Shown: piece after piece, positions 48,382-55,545 of the stretch
Position numbering within the stretch: the first letter of the stretch is position 1
Layout of the letters: each line of letters starts with the position of its first letter
Assembly (NCBI GenBank): GCA_946626905.1
Contig: CAMOVA010000002.1
Span: forward strand, 1 to 62,128
Origin: an uncultured Bacillota bacterium
GTDB lineage: Bacteria > Bacillota_I > Bacilli_A > RF39 > UBA660
DNA length: 62,128 nt
Direction of reading: 5' to 3'
Translations under genes and position numbers: made by a program
The notes under the pieces: generated by a model
What the model was told of the DNA's origin: nothing
Database searches by the model: none
What the model saw: the letters and a program-made list of their open reading frames with translations, nothing else

Positions 48382-50565
48382 ATGAAAAAGGAAGGAAATT
48401 TAGGTTCTAAGTTTGATGAATTTATTAAAATAGTAAAAACATATATAACAAAAAAAGAAGATATAGAACTTATAAAAAAAGCTTATGTATTTGCTAAAAA
48501 TCAACATTTTGGAATAAAGAGAATGACTGGTGAACCTTATATTGACCATCCTTTAAGTGTAGCCTTAATATTAACTGAAATAGATGCTGATACTGCAACT
48601 TTATGTGCAGGACTTTTACATGATGTTTTAGAAGATACAGATGTATCAAAAGAAACATTAATTAGTGAATTTACAGAAGAAATCGCTAATTTAGTAGATG
48701 GAGTTACTAAAATTAACAGATTAAATTTTGATGGTAACTTAGAATCTAGTGCTATGGTAGCGACTCAAAGAAAAATACTTGTTGGTTTATGTGAAGATGT
48801 TAGAGTTATTATTATTAAATTAGCTGACAGACTTCATAATATGAGAACTCTTTGGGTTCATACAGAAGCAAAGCAAAAAGAAAAAGCCAAAGAAACATTA
48901 GAAATTTTGACTCCAATAGCTCATAGACTTGGAATGAATAAAATCAAAAGTGAATTAGAAGATTTATCACTAAGATATTTAAAACCAAAAGAGTATTATG
49001 CTATTGTAGAACAACTTAATCAATCAAAAGTAGAACGTGATAATGCTGTTGAAGAAATGAAAAATAGTGTATCAAAACTACTTAAAGATAACAAAATTAA
49101 ATTTGAAATAAAAGGAAGAGCAAAAAGTATTTATAGTATATATAAGAAACTAGAAAAAGGACGTCGTTTTAGTGATATATATGACCTGTTAGCTCTTCGT
49201 GTATTAGTAAATACAGAACAAGAATGTTATAAAACATTAGGTATTATCCATTCTAAATATCGTCCTATTCCAAAACGTTTTAAAGATTATATTTCTATGC
49301 CAAAAGATAATATGTATCAGTCTTTACATACAACAGTTTTTGGAGATTTTGGATATTTATTTGAAATTCAAATTAGAACATATGATATGGATGAAGTGGC
49401 CGAAAGAGGTATCGCATCACACTGGGCATATAAAGAAAACAGCGGAGATGGTAAAAGTTTAATGAAAAATAGCATGGAAAAGAAACTACAATTTTTCCGT
49501 TCTATTATTGAATTAAACACTGATGAAGAAAAAGATGAAGATTTCATAAACTCTGTAAAAGAAGATATATTTAATGAAACAATATATGTCTTTACACCAA
49601 GTGGAGATGTTATAGAACTTCCAAATGGTGCTACTCCTATAGATTTCGCCTATAAAGTGCATACTAAAATAGGTGATAAAATGGTTGGAGCAATTGTTAA
49701 TAATAATATAGTTTCACTAGATTATGAATTAAAGAATAATGATATTGTAAAAATAAATACTAATCAAAATTCTTTTGGACCTAGTAGAGAGTGGTTAAAT
49801 ATTGCTCATACAAATCATGCTAAAAATAAGATTAAGAATTTCTTTAATAAAATAGAAAAGAATAGTAATTTAAAATTGGGTGAAGAGCTATTAGAAAAAG
49901 AACTTAGAAAAAGAAAAATTCCTAATAATGAATTCTTATCTAATGAAAATATTGCAAAACTTTTAGAAATTTATAAATTTAAAGAATTTAATGATTTATT
50001 AGTTAGTATAGGTAATAACAATTTACAAGTAGGTGCGGTTATTAATTCTATACTTGAAGAAAATAGAGAAACTAAAGAAGAAATTATACTTAGAAATAAG
50101 GTAAACGCAGTTGTAGAAAAAGCTCATATAAAAAATGATATTTTAGTTGAGGGTGTAGATGACATAAAAGTTAATTTAGCGTTTTGTTGTAATCCAGTAC
50201 CAGAAGATAGAATTGTTGGATATATAACAAAAGGTTCTGGAATAACTGTTCATAGAGCAATGTGTCCTAATGTTAAAGAATTAGAAGAAAGAACTATTGA
50301 TGTTAAGTGGAATAAACAGCCTGATAAAAAATATCCAACTAATATAATAATACATGCTTTAAAATCAGAAGATTTATTATTAAAGATAATTGCTAAAACT
50401 ACTAAAAGTAATGTTAGTGTTAAAAGTATAAATACATATGCAAATGCAGAAGATAATGTATATGAAATTACAGTTTTAGTAGAAACAAAAACTGATTTAG
50501 TAAAATTTATGAATGATTTAAGACAAATGAAGAATATTATAGATGTAGAGAGATTGATAAAATGA
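48382..50565 (+). CDS. rel: bifunctional (p)ppGpp synthetase/hydrolase Rel
   Basis: Makes and degrades the alarmone (p)ppGpp during starvation. 727 residues in normal order: HD hydrolase (YIDHPLSVA, LLHDVLEDT, KLADRLHNMRTL), synthetase with RFKDYISMPKDNMYQSLHT and ASHWAYKE, TGS domain (IYVFTPSGDVIELPNGATPIDFAY), zinc-finger/CC region with CCNPVPEDRIVGY, and a C-terminal ACT domain. The RFKD motif in the synthetase indicates the bifunctional type and the HD residues are intact. It starts 11 nt after the hypothetical gene and its stop overlaps dtd as ATGA. Confidence 0.96.
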   Translation: MKKEGNLGSKFDEFIKIVKTYITKKEDIELIKKAYVFAKNQHFGIKRMTGEPYIDHPLSVALILTEIDADTATLCAGLLHDVLEDTDVSKETLISEFTEEIANLVDGVTKINRLNFDGNLESSAMVATQRKILVGLCEDVRVIIIKLADRLHNMRTLWVHTEAKQKEKAKETLEILTPIAHRLGMNKIKSELEDLSLRYLKPKEYYAIVEQLNQSKVERDNAVEEMKNSVSKLLKDNKIKFEIKGRAKSIYSIYKKLEKGRRFSDIYDLLALRVLVNTEQECYKTLGIIHSKYRPIPKRFKDYISMPKDNMYQSLHTTVFGDFGYLFEIQIRTYDMDEVAERGIASHWAYKENSGDGKSLMKNSMEKKLQFFRSIIELNTDEEKDEDFINSVKEDIFNETIYVFTPSGDVIELPNGATPIDFAYKVHTKIGDKMVGAIVNNNIVSLDYELKNNDIVKINTNQNSFGPSREWLNIAHTNHAKNKIKNFFNKIEKNSNLKLGEELLEKELRKRKIPNNEFLSNENIAKLLEIYKFKEFNDLLVSIGNNNLQVGAVINSILEENRETKEEIILRNKVNAVVEKAHIKNDILVEGVDDIKVNLAFCCNPVPEDRIVGYITKGSGITVHRAMCPNVKELEERTIDVKWNKQPDKKYPTNIIIHALKSEDLLLKIIAKTTKSNVSVKSINTYANAEDNVYEITVLVETKTDLVKFMNDLRQMKNIIDVERLIK

Positions 50566-51014
50566 GAATATTGGTTCAAAGAAGTAAAAAATCAAATGTA
50601 ACAGTAGATGGAAAAATAGTTGGTAGTATTTCAAATGGATTAGTATTACTTGTAGGATTTAAAGAAAATGATACTATAGAGGATATTAATTATTTAGTGA
50701 AAAAAGTGATTAATTTACGTATATTTGATGATGAAAATGGTGTTATGAATAATTCAATACTACAAAATGGTGGAGATATTCTTAGCATTTCACAATTCAC
50801 ATTGTATGCAGATACCAATAAAGGAAATAGACCTAGTTATATAAATGCTATGAAAAATACTGAAGCAACTAAAATGTATGATTTATTTAATGAAGAATTA
50901 AATAAATATGTTCATGTAGAAACAGGAGTATTTGGAGCGGATATGCAAGTTAATATTGTTAATGATGGACCAATAACAATACTATTAGAAAGTAGGGATA
51001 AAAATGAAAAATAG
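50562..51014 (+). CDS. dtd: D-aminoacyl-tRNA deacylase
   Basis: Removes D-amino acids mischarged on tRNA. 150 residues, usual length. Hallmarks are the N-terminal MRILVQRSKKSNVTVDG, the active-site strand SISQFTLYADTNKGNRPSY and the C-terminal VNIVNDGPITILLES, which provides the GP-type motif. In Firmicutes dtd commonly follows rel, as here with an ATGA overlap. Its end overlaps the next gene by 11 nt. Confidence 0.95.
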   Translation: MRILVQRSKKSNVTVDGKIVGSISNGLVLLVGFKENDTIEDINYLVKKVINLRIFDDENGVMNNSILQNGGDILSISQFTLYADTNKGNRPSYINAMKNTEATKMYDLFNEELNKYVHVETGVFGADMQVNIVNDGPITILLESRDKNEK

Positions 51015-52053
51015 ATTGAATTACAAATTAGTAAATATAGCTATTGTTTCACTTATTGTTTATTTGTTATATAGTACTGGTAATTTATGGATAGGTATTA
51101 TCAATAAAACATTTCAAATAGTTTCTCCATTTTTAGTAGCGTTTGCTATAGCATATGCTTTATATCCTTTTTTAAAGTATTTAACTGACAATAAAGTTCC
51201 TAAGAGTATAGCAATCGCAATTATTGTAATTCTACTTTTAGCGCTTATTGCTTTTGTAGTATTCTTAATAGTTCCATTATTATTTAATCAAACAGTTAAT
51301 TTATTAACATCATCAATCTCATTTGTAAAAGATATTTCTAACCAATATGACTACAATTTAGGACCTGTTCAAGATTATTTAACAAATGGTCTTAACGATG
51401 TGGTTATGAATGTTGGTAAATATATTTCTCATGGAGCAATTAATTTAATAAATGTATCATTAAGTGTAATTACAAAAGTATTCTTATGTCTTACAGCTGC
51501 TATATATTTCCTAATTGATATGGAAAGTATAAGAACTGAAATTAAAAAATATTTAAGAACAAAAAGCGATAGAACTTATAATTATGTAAAAACATTAGAT
51601 CATGAAATGAAGAAGTATTTAACAGGTTTTATAAGAATAATGTTTATATCATTATTTGAATATTCAATTGCTTATACAATAATAGGACATCCAAATGCAT
51701 TGCTTTTAGGATTCCTTGCTATGATAATGCAATTAATTCCATACTTTGGTGGTATCATGACAAATATAGTTGCGGCTATAACAGCATTTGTTGTATCACC
51801 AGCACTATTTATAAGAACTGTTATTACATTCTGTATCTTATCTATTGTAGATGGAAATTTAATTGGCCCACTTGTTTATGGTAAAACAAATAATGTAAAA
51901 CCAGTTGTTGTTATTATATCTATAACAGCAGGTGGAATATTATTTGGAATAAAAGGAATTGTTGTTTCATTCCCAATCGCATTAATATTAATCGCAACAT
52001 TTAAATTTTATAAAACAGATATTAATAATAAATTAGTTGATATGAAAAAATAA
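51004..52053 (+). CDS. AI-2E family (PerM/TqsA-like) membrane protein
   Basis: 349 residues with eight hydrophobic segments, matching the UPF0118/AI-2E transporter superfamily. Typical parts are AYALYPFLKYLTDNKVPKS, FIRIMFISLFEYSIAYTIIG, AMIMQLIPYFGGI and DGNLIGPLVYGKTNNVKP. Members have been linked to autoinducer-2 export or Na+/H+ antiport, but no substrate can be assigned. Start ATG follows AGTAGGGATAAAA inside dtd, so it is the last gene of the comN-rel-dtd operon, with a terminator after it. Confidence 0.88.
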   Translation: MKNRLNYKLVNIAIVSLIVYLLYSTGNLWIGIINKTFQIVSPFLVAFAIAYALYPFLKYLTDNKVPKSIAIAIIVILLLALIAFVVFLIVPLLFNQTVNLLTSSISFVKDISNQYDYNLGPVQDYLTNGLNDVVMNVGKYISHGAINLINVSLSVITKVFLCLTAAIYFLIDMESIRTEIKKYLRTKSDRTYNYVKTLDHEMKKYLTGFIRIMFISLFEYSIAYTIIGHPNALLLGFLAMIMQLIPYFGGIMTNIVAAITAFVVSPALFIRTVITFCILSIVDGNLIGPLVYGKTNNVKPVVVIISITAGGILFGIKGIVVSFPIALILIATFKFYKTDINNKLVDMKK

Positions 52054-52078
52054 CTTTACTTATGTAAAGTTTTTTTTA
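52052..52078 (+). terminator. terminator of the comN-rel-dtd operon
   Basis: AACTTTAC (52052-52059), loop TTAT, GTAAAGTT (52064-52071), then T to 52078. Confidence 0.88.
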
Positions 52079-52081
52079 TTA

Positions 52082-52111
52082 GTCACTTTCCTAACTTAAA
52101 TGCATATCTTA
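52082..52111 (+). promoter_or_regulatory. sigma-K (and possibly sigma-E) type promoter of cotE
   Basis: AC at 52085-52086, exactly 16 nt, then CATATCTTA (52103-52111), a full fit to AC-N16-CATANNNTA. The same bases also resemble a weaker sigma-E promoter: TCACTTT (52083-52089) and CATATCTT (52103-52110), 13 nt apart. It sits between the upstream terminator and the cotE ribosome-binding site. Confidence 0.6.
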
Positions 52112-52128
52112 AAGTGAGGAGTGATAAT

Positions 52129-52671
52129 ATGGCATTTAAAGAAATAGTAACGAAAGCAGTTATTGGTAAAGGGAAAAAACATTTTAAAAACAGTTATACA
52201 TTAACAACAGAAATCAAGCCTACAACTGTTTTAGGAGCCTGGGTAATTAATCATAAATTTAAAGGATATAAATCAGGTGATAAAATAGGTGTAGATGGAT
52301 CATATGATGTTAATATTTGGTATTCATATGAAGGAGATAGTAAAACTGCCGTAGTTAATAAAAAGATAGAGTATAAAGATGAATTTAATTTAAAGGTAAA
52401 AGATAATAATGAGGTTAATGAAGATAGTGAAATTATTGTAAGAAGTTTAAGTCAACCAAATTGTGTAAAAGTTAATATAGATGACAACAATAATATAAAT
52501 TTTGATATTGAAAAAGAATTAGGTGTTGAAATAGTGGGGGAAAAGAAAATAAAAATAGCTATAGAAGATGATGAAGAACCTTGGGATTTACTTGATGATG
52601 ATATTACAGAAGATGATTTAAAAGAAATTGATGAAGAAGTAAATACTGATTATATAAAAGACGATAAATAG
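52129..52671 (+). CDS. cotE: outer spore coat morphogenetic protein CotE
   Basis: Assembles the outer spore coat in the mother cell. 180 residues against 181 in Bacillus, with close local matches: EIVTKAVIGKGKKHFK, KPTTVLGAWVINHKFKG, GSYDVNIWYSYEG, SQPNCVKVNI, and the acidic C-terminal region WDLLDDDITEDDL. ATG 52129 follows GAGGAGTGATAAT; the earlier in-frame GTG has no site. It is monocistronic, with a mother-cell-type promoter, and lies beside the housekeeping rpsP operon. Together with GerQ and the sigma factors below it is strong evidence for spore formation or a recent ancestor that sporulated. Confidence 0.92.
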   Translation: MAFKEIVTKAVIGKGKKHFKNSYTLTTEIKPTTVLGAWVINHKFKGYKSGDKIGVDGSYDVNIWYSYEGDSKTAVVNKKIEYKDEFNLKVKDNNEVNEDSEIIVRSLSQPNCVKVNIDDNNNINFDIEKELGVEIVGEKKIKIAIEDDEEPWDLLDDDITEDDLKEIDEEVNTDYIKDDK

Positions 52672-52678
52672 TCTTTTT
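52656..52678 (+). terminator. terminator of cotE
   Basis: AAAAGAC (52656-52662) and GTCTTTT (52671-52677), with the stop codon inside the 8-nt loop. Confidence 0.7.
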
Positions 52679-52702
52679 CTTTTTAGTGTCAATAAAAAAA
52701 GG

Positions 52703-52731
52703 TTGACACATATAATTAGGTATGTTATAAT
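52703..52731 (+). promoter_or_regulatory. consensus promoter of rpsP-khpA
   Basis: TTGACA (52703-52708), 17-bp spacer, TATAAT (52726-52731) with TG before it. A very strong promoter. Confidence 0.92.
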
Positions 52732-52751
52732 TCTAAACAGGAGGAAATATT

Positions 52752-53036
52752 ATGGCAGTTAAATTAAGATTAAAAAGAATGGGAAAGAAAAAAAGTCCAT
52801 TTTACCGTATCGTAGTTGCTGATTCAAGAAGCCCAAGAGATGGTAAGGCAATCGAAGAAATTGGATATTATGATCCAACTAAGAATCCAGCAGATATAAA
52901 AGTTAGTTCAGAATTAGCTATTAAATGGTTAAAAAATGGTGCAGAACCAACTGATACAGTAAGAAGTATTTTAAGTAAACAAGGTATCATGAAACAATAC
53001 CATGAAGAAAAAATGACTAAAAAAGAAGGTAAATAA
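52752..53036 (+). CDS. rpsP: 30S ribosomal protein S16
   Basis: 94-residue small-subunit protein of normal size with MAVKLRLKRMGKKKSPFYRIVVADSR, the S16 N-terminal signature, then IGYYDPTKNPADI. The ATG follows CAGGAGGAAATATT. It opens the rpsP-khpA transcript, the start of the rpsP-ylqC-...-rimM-trmD-rplS cluster known from Bacilli; here the remainder is moved downstream. Confidence 0.97.
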   Translation: MAVKLRLKRMGKKKSPFYRIVVADSRSPRDGKAIEEIGYYDPTKNPADIKVSSELAIKWLKNGAEPTDTVRSILSKQGIMKQYHEEKMTKKEGK

Positions 53037-53037
53037 T

Positions 53038-53283
53038 ATGGATTTAGTTGCAGTAACAGAATTTTTAGTAAAAAGTGTTGTTAAAAATCCAGATCTTGTT
53101 TCAGTTAAGCAATATGATGATGAAGATAAAATATCTATTGAGGTATTAGCTTCTTCTGATGATATGGCATATTTAATTGGTAAACAAGGTAGTATTGCAA
53201 GTGCTATTAGAACAATTGTAATAGCAGCATCTTGTAATAGTGAAAACAGAAAAAAAATTAATATAACATTTGATTCATTTTAA
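53038..53283 (+). CDS. khpA: KH-domain RNA-binding protein KhpA
   Basis: 81-residue protein with a single type II KH domain; GxxG loop in YLIGKQGSIASAI. KhpA with KhpB binds RNA and affects cell division and elongation in streptococci. It starts 1 nt after rpsP and is last on that transcript. The terminator stem begins within its coding end. Confidence 0.93.
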   Translation: MDLVAVTEFLVKSVVKNPDLVSVKQYDDEDKISIEVLASSDDMAYLIGKQGSIASAIRTIVIAASCNSENRKKINITFDSF

Positions 53284-53300
53284 TATGAATCTTTTTTTTT
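53272..53300 (+). terminator. terminator of rpsP-khpA
   Basis: GATTCAT (53272-53278), loop TTTAAT with the stop, ATGAATC (53285-53291), then nine T. Confidence 0.9.
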
Positions 53301-53323
53301 GCATATATTTAATTGGGGGTAGT

Positions 53324-54019
53324 ATGTTTTTAAAATTTATTAAGTATTTATTTAAAGATTTTTATTTATTTACGGCAGCTTATTCTAATAATGTTTTTCC
53401 TGATCCGTTAACTAAAGAAGAGGAAGAAAAATATGTGAAGTTATCTCAAGTGGGTGACAAAGAAGCAAGAGCAAAACTAATAGAACATAATTTAAGATTA
53501 GTTGCGCATATAGTAAAAAAATATGATCACAAACGTGAAGATGTTGATGATTTAATTTCTATTGGCACAATAGGTCTTATTAAAGGTGTAGATAGTTATA
53601 AAGACTTACACGGTACAAGAATTACTACTTATTGTGCAAGGTGTATTGAAAATGAAATATTAATGTATTTTAGAGCAGATAAAAAGAATAATAAAAATAT
53701 AAGTTTAAATGAACAAATAGGTTATGATAAAGATGGTAATGAAATTACTTTAATGGATATATTAAAAACTTCAAAGCCTGATTTTGCTTTAGATATTCAT
53801 AAACAAAACAACATAAATTTAATAAAAAAATATTTTAATGTTTTAAATAATCGTGAAAAAGAAATAATAATTAAAAGATATGGTTTAAATAATGAAAAAG
53901 AATTAACTCAAAAAGAAATTGCTGCATCACTAAATATTTCTAGAAGTTATGTTTCAAGAATAGAAAAAAGAGCGCTTACTAAGATGTTAAGGGAATTTAT
54001 AGTTAATAAAAATGATTAA
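53324..54019 (+). CDS. sigK: RNA polymerase sigma-K, pro-form
   Basis: Late mother-cell sigma factor of sporulation. 231 residues: a hydrophobic pro-sequence (MFLKFIKYLFKDFYLFTAA), then YSNNVFPDPL aligning with the mature start of Bacillus sigma-K; region 2 with IEHNLRLVAHIVKKY, DLISIGTIGLIKGV and CARCIENEILMYFR; region 4 with QKEIAASLNISRSYVSRIEKRAL. Those stretches match sigma-K more closely than sigma-E. The gene is uninterrupted, without a skin-like element. ATG 53324 follows GGGGGTAGT; the frame from 53270 overlaps the khpA terminator. A CATATATT box at 53302 could be a mother-cell -10, without a convincing -35. Confidence 0.88.
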   Translation: MFLKFIKYLFKDFYLFTAAYSNNVFPDPLTKEEEEKYVKLSQVGDKEARAKLIEHNLRLVAHIVKKYDHKREDVDDLISIGTIGLIKGVDSYKDLHGTRITTYCARCIENEILMYFRADKKNNKNISLNEQIGYDKDGNEITLMDILKTSKPDFALDIHKQNNINLIKKYFNVLNNREKEIIIKRYGLNNEKELTQKEIAASLNISRSYVSRIEKRALTKMLREFIVNKND

Positions 54020-54080
54020 TAAATCTACTTTTGTCGTATTTATTTAATTACTTAAAATAATGTGTTATTAATATAATGAG

Positions 54081-54407
54081 GTGATTAATATAGATGCTAT
54101 ATTTGAGTTTAGAAAAGGTATATTATTTATCCGGCTACTTGGTTCAATAACAAAAGAAACAGTTAATAAGTATTTAGAAAATGTTACTTTATTTATATGT
54201 AATAATCATATTAAAAATATTACTCTTAACTTTAATAGAGTAGAAAAAATTGATGATATAGGAATTAGTTTGATTAATCAGACATATGAAATAGTATCTT
54301 CTTATAATGGTACTATTTATGTAACAGGATTAAATGATATATCAAATAAGATATCTAGAAATATTAATTTAATTAATAATGAGCTAGAAGCATTTAATAA
54401 AGTATAG
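54081..54407 (+). CDS. STAS-domain protein, SpoIIAA-like, lacking the phospho-serine
   Basis: 108 residues forming one STAS domain (GILFIRLLGSIT, HIKNITLNFNRVEKIDDIGISLI, NGTIYVTGLN). It aligns along its whole length with SpoIIAA, the anti-anti-sigma factor, but the D-S-S-G around the phosphorylated Ser reads Asp58-Asp59-Ile60-Gly61. It stands directly before a sigma-F/G-type gene, 7 nt away, without spoIIAB. Start uncertain: no ATG is in frame; GTG 54081 is inside GAGGTGAT, while ATA 54090 lies at the normal distance from it. Either a non-standard start or a GTG with a poor site applies. Confidence 0.72.
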   Translation: MINIDAIFEFRKGILFIRLLGSITKETVNKYLENVTLFICNNHIKNITLNFNRVEKIDDIGISLINQTYEIVSSYNGTIYVTGLNDISNKISRNINLINNELEAFNKV

Positions 54408-54414
54408 GAGGAAT

Positions 54415-55068
54415 ATGACAGAAGAAGAAATAGATAAATATAGTAATCTTATATATTCTATTACTAAATATTTTGATGGATATAAGTATAAAGAAGATTT
54501 ATATCAAGAAGGAATAATAGGTCTTTTAGAAGCTAAGAAAAGATATAAGAAAGAATATAATGTTAAGTTTTCTACCTTTGCTTTCAAATATATATATGGA
54601 GAAATGAGTAAAACGGTAAGAGAAGATAAGAATATAAAATTAGGTAGAAATGTTATTAAACTTAAATTATCAATAGAAAAAGCAAGAGATTATTTAAGAC
54701 AAAGATTATATAGAGAACCTACAAAAGAAGAAATTGCAGATATGTTAAATGTTGATAGTTCAATCATTGATGAAGCAATTAATATGATAAGTAATACAAC
54801 TAGTATGGATAAAACAGTAACTAGTGATAATAAGGAATTAACATATTATGATGTTTTAGATAATGGTAATATGGATTTAAATACTTTAGTAGCATTAAAA
54901 GAAGAACTATTAAAACTAAATGAAAAAGAAAGAGAAATTTTAATGCAAAGGTATAATATGAATTATACTCAAGAACAAGTAGCTAAAAACCTTGGTTTAA
55001 CTCAAGTTAATGTATCAAGAGAAGAGAAAAAAATAAAACAGAAAATAAAAAATAATTTAATTGCCTAG
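54415..55068 (+). CDS. sigF: sporulation sigma factor, sigma-F/sigma-G type
   Basis: 217 residues. Region 2 is shortened at its N-terminus (YSNLIYSITKYFDGYKYKEDLYQEGIIGLLEA then VKFSTFAFKYIYGEMSKTVRED); region 3 has RLYREPTKEEIADMLNVD; region 4 has LNEKEREILMQRYNMNYTQEQVAKNLGLTQVNVSREEKKI, where QVNVSREEKK mirrors the QVQVSRLEKK of sigma-F/G. Position after the STAS gene suggests the spoIIA operon (spoIIAA-spoIIAB-sigF) without spoIIAB, hence sigF. Sigma-G or a sigma-B relative cannot be excluded. ATG follows TAGGAGGAAT. Terminator immediately after. Confidence 0.8.
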   Translation: MTEEEIDKYSNLIYSITKYFDGYKYKEDLYQEGIIGLLEAKKRYKKEYNVKFSTFAFKYIYGEMSKTVREDKNIKLGRNVIKLKLSIEKARDYLRQRLYREPTKEEIADMLNVDSSIIDEAINMISNTTSMDKTVTSDNKELTYYDVLDNGNMDLNTLVALKEELLKLNEKEREILMQRYNMNYTQEQVAKNLGLTQVNVSREEKKIKQKIKNNLIA

Positions 55069-55093
55069 AAAATGTCAAATAGACATTTTTTTA
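55069..55093 (+). terminator. terminator of the STAS-sigma operon
   Basis: AAAATGTC (55069-55076), loop AAATA, GACATTTT (55082-55089), then T. Confidence 0.85.
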
Positions 55094-55139
55094 TTTGATA
55101 TATTGTAATTTGTTTGATATTATATAATTAGGTGATAGT

Positions 55140-55544
55140 ATGAATAAAAAAGGATTTACGCTTATAGAATTAATGGCAGTATTAATTATAATATCTATAG
55201 TTGCTGTAATAACTGTAACAACAGTAACTTCAGTATTACAAAATTATTCAGATAGTATTTATAATAAGCAATTAGCAAGTATTAAATCAGCCGCAAAAGT
55301 ATGGATTTCAGAGAATGCTTTATTAGCGCCAACTGGAACAACTGGAACATGTAATTATAAATCTACATGTCCTGAAGAATATAATTCTATTACTGTAAAA
55401 TTAAAAGATTTACAAGATGAAGGATATATAGATAAAGAATTAAAAAACAGTCAAACAAAAGAATTGTTTGATGGCAATAAGATAAAAGTAACAATAACTA
55501 AAAATAATCAAAAACTTGTATATGATTTAGTTGTGGAGGAATAA
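55140..55544 (+). CDS. type IV pilin-like protein
   Basis: 134 residues with the class III signal MNKKGFTLIELMAVL (cleavage after Gly5, Glu at +5), a hydrophobic helix to about residue 30, then a soluble domain with a possible disulfide pair (CNYKSTC) and the motif LKDLQDEGYIDKELKN. No prepilin peptidase, assembly ATPase or PilC-type gene lies nearby. The next gene encodes a longer paralog with the same motifs, and the stop overlaps its ribosome-binding site, so the two are co-translated. ATG follows TAGGTGATAGT; TATAAT at 55123-55128 is a likely -10. Confidence 0.85.
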   Translation: MNKKGFTLIELMAVLIIISIVAVITVTTVTSVLQNYSDSIYNKQLASIKSAAKVWISENALLAPTGTTGTCNYKSTCPEEYNSITVKLKDLQDEGYIDKELKNSQTKELFDGNKIKVTITKNNQKLVYDLVVEE

Positions 55545-55545
55545 T

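Noticed and set aside
53324..54019. Assignment as sigma-E
   Set aside because: The segments LRLVAHIVKK and ISRSYVSRIEKRAL and the pro-region agree with sigma-K more than sigma-E.
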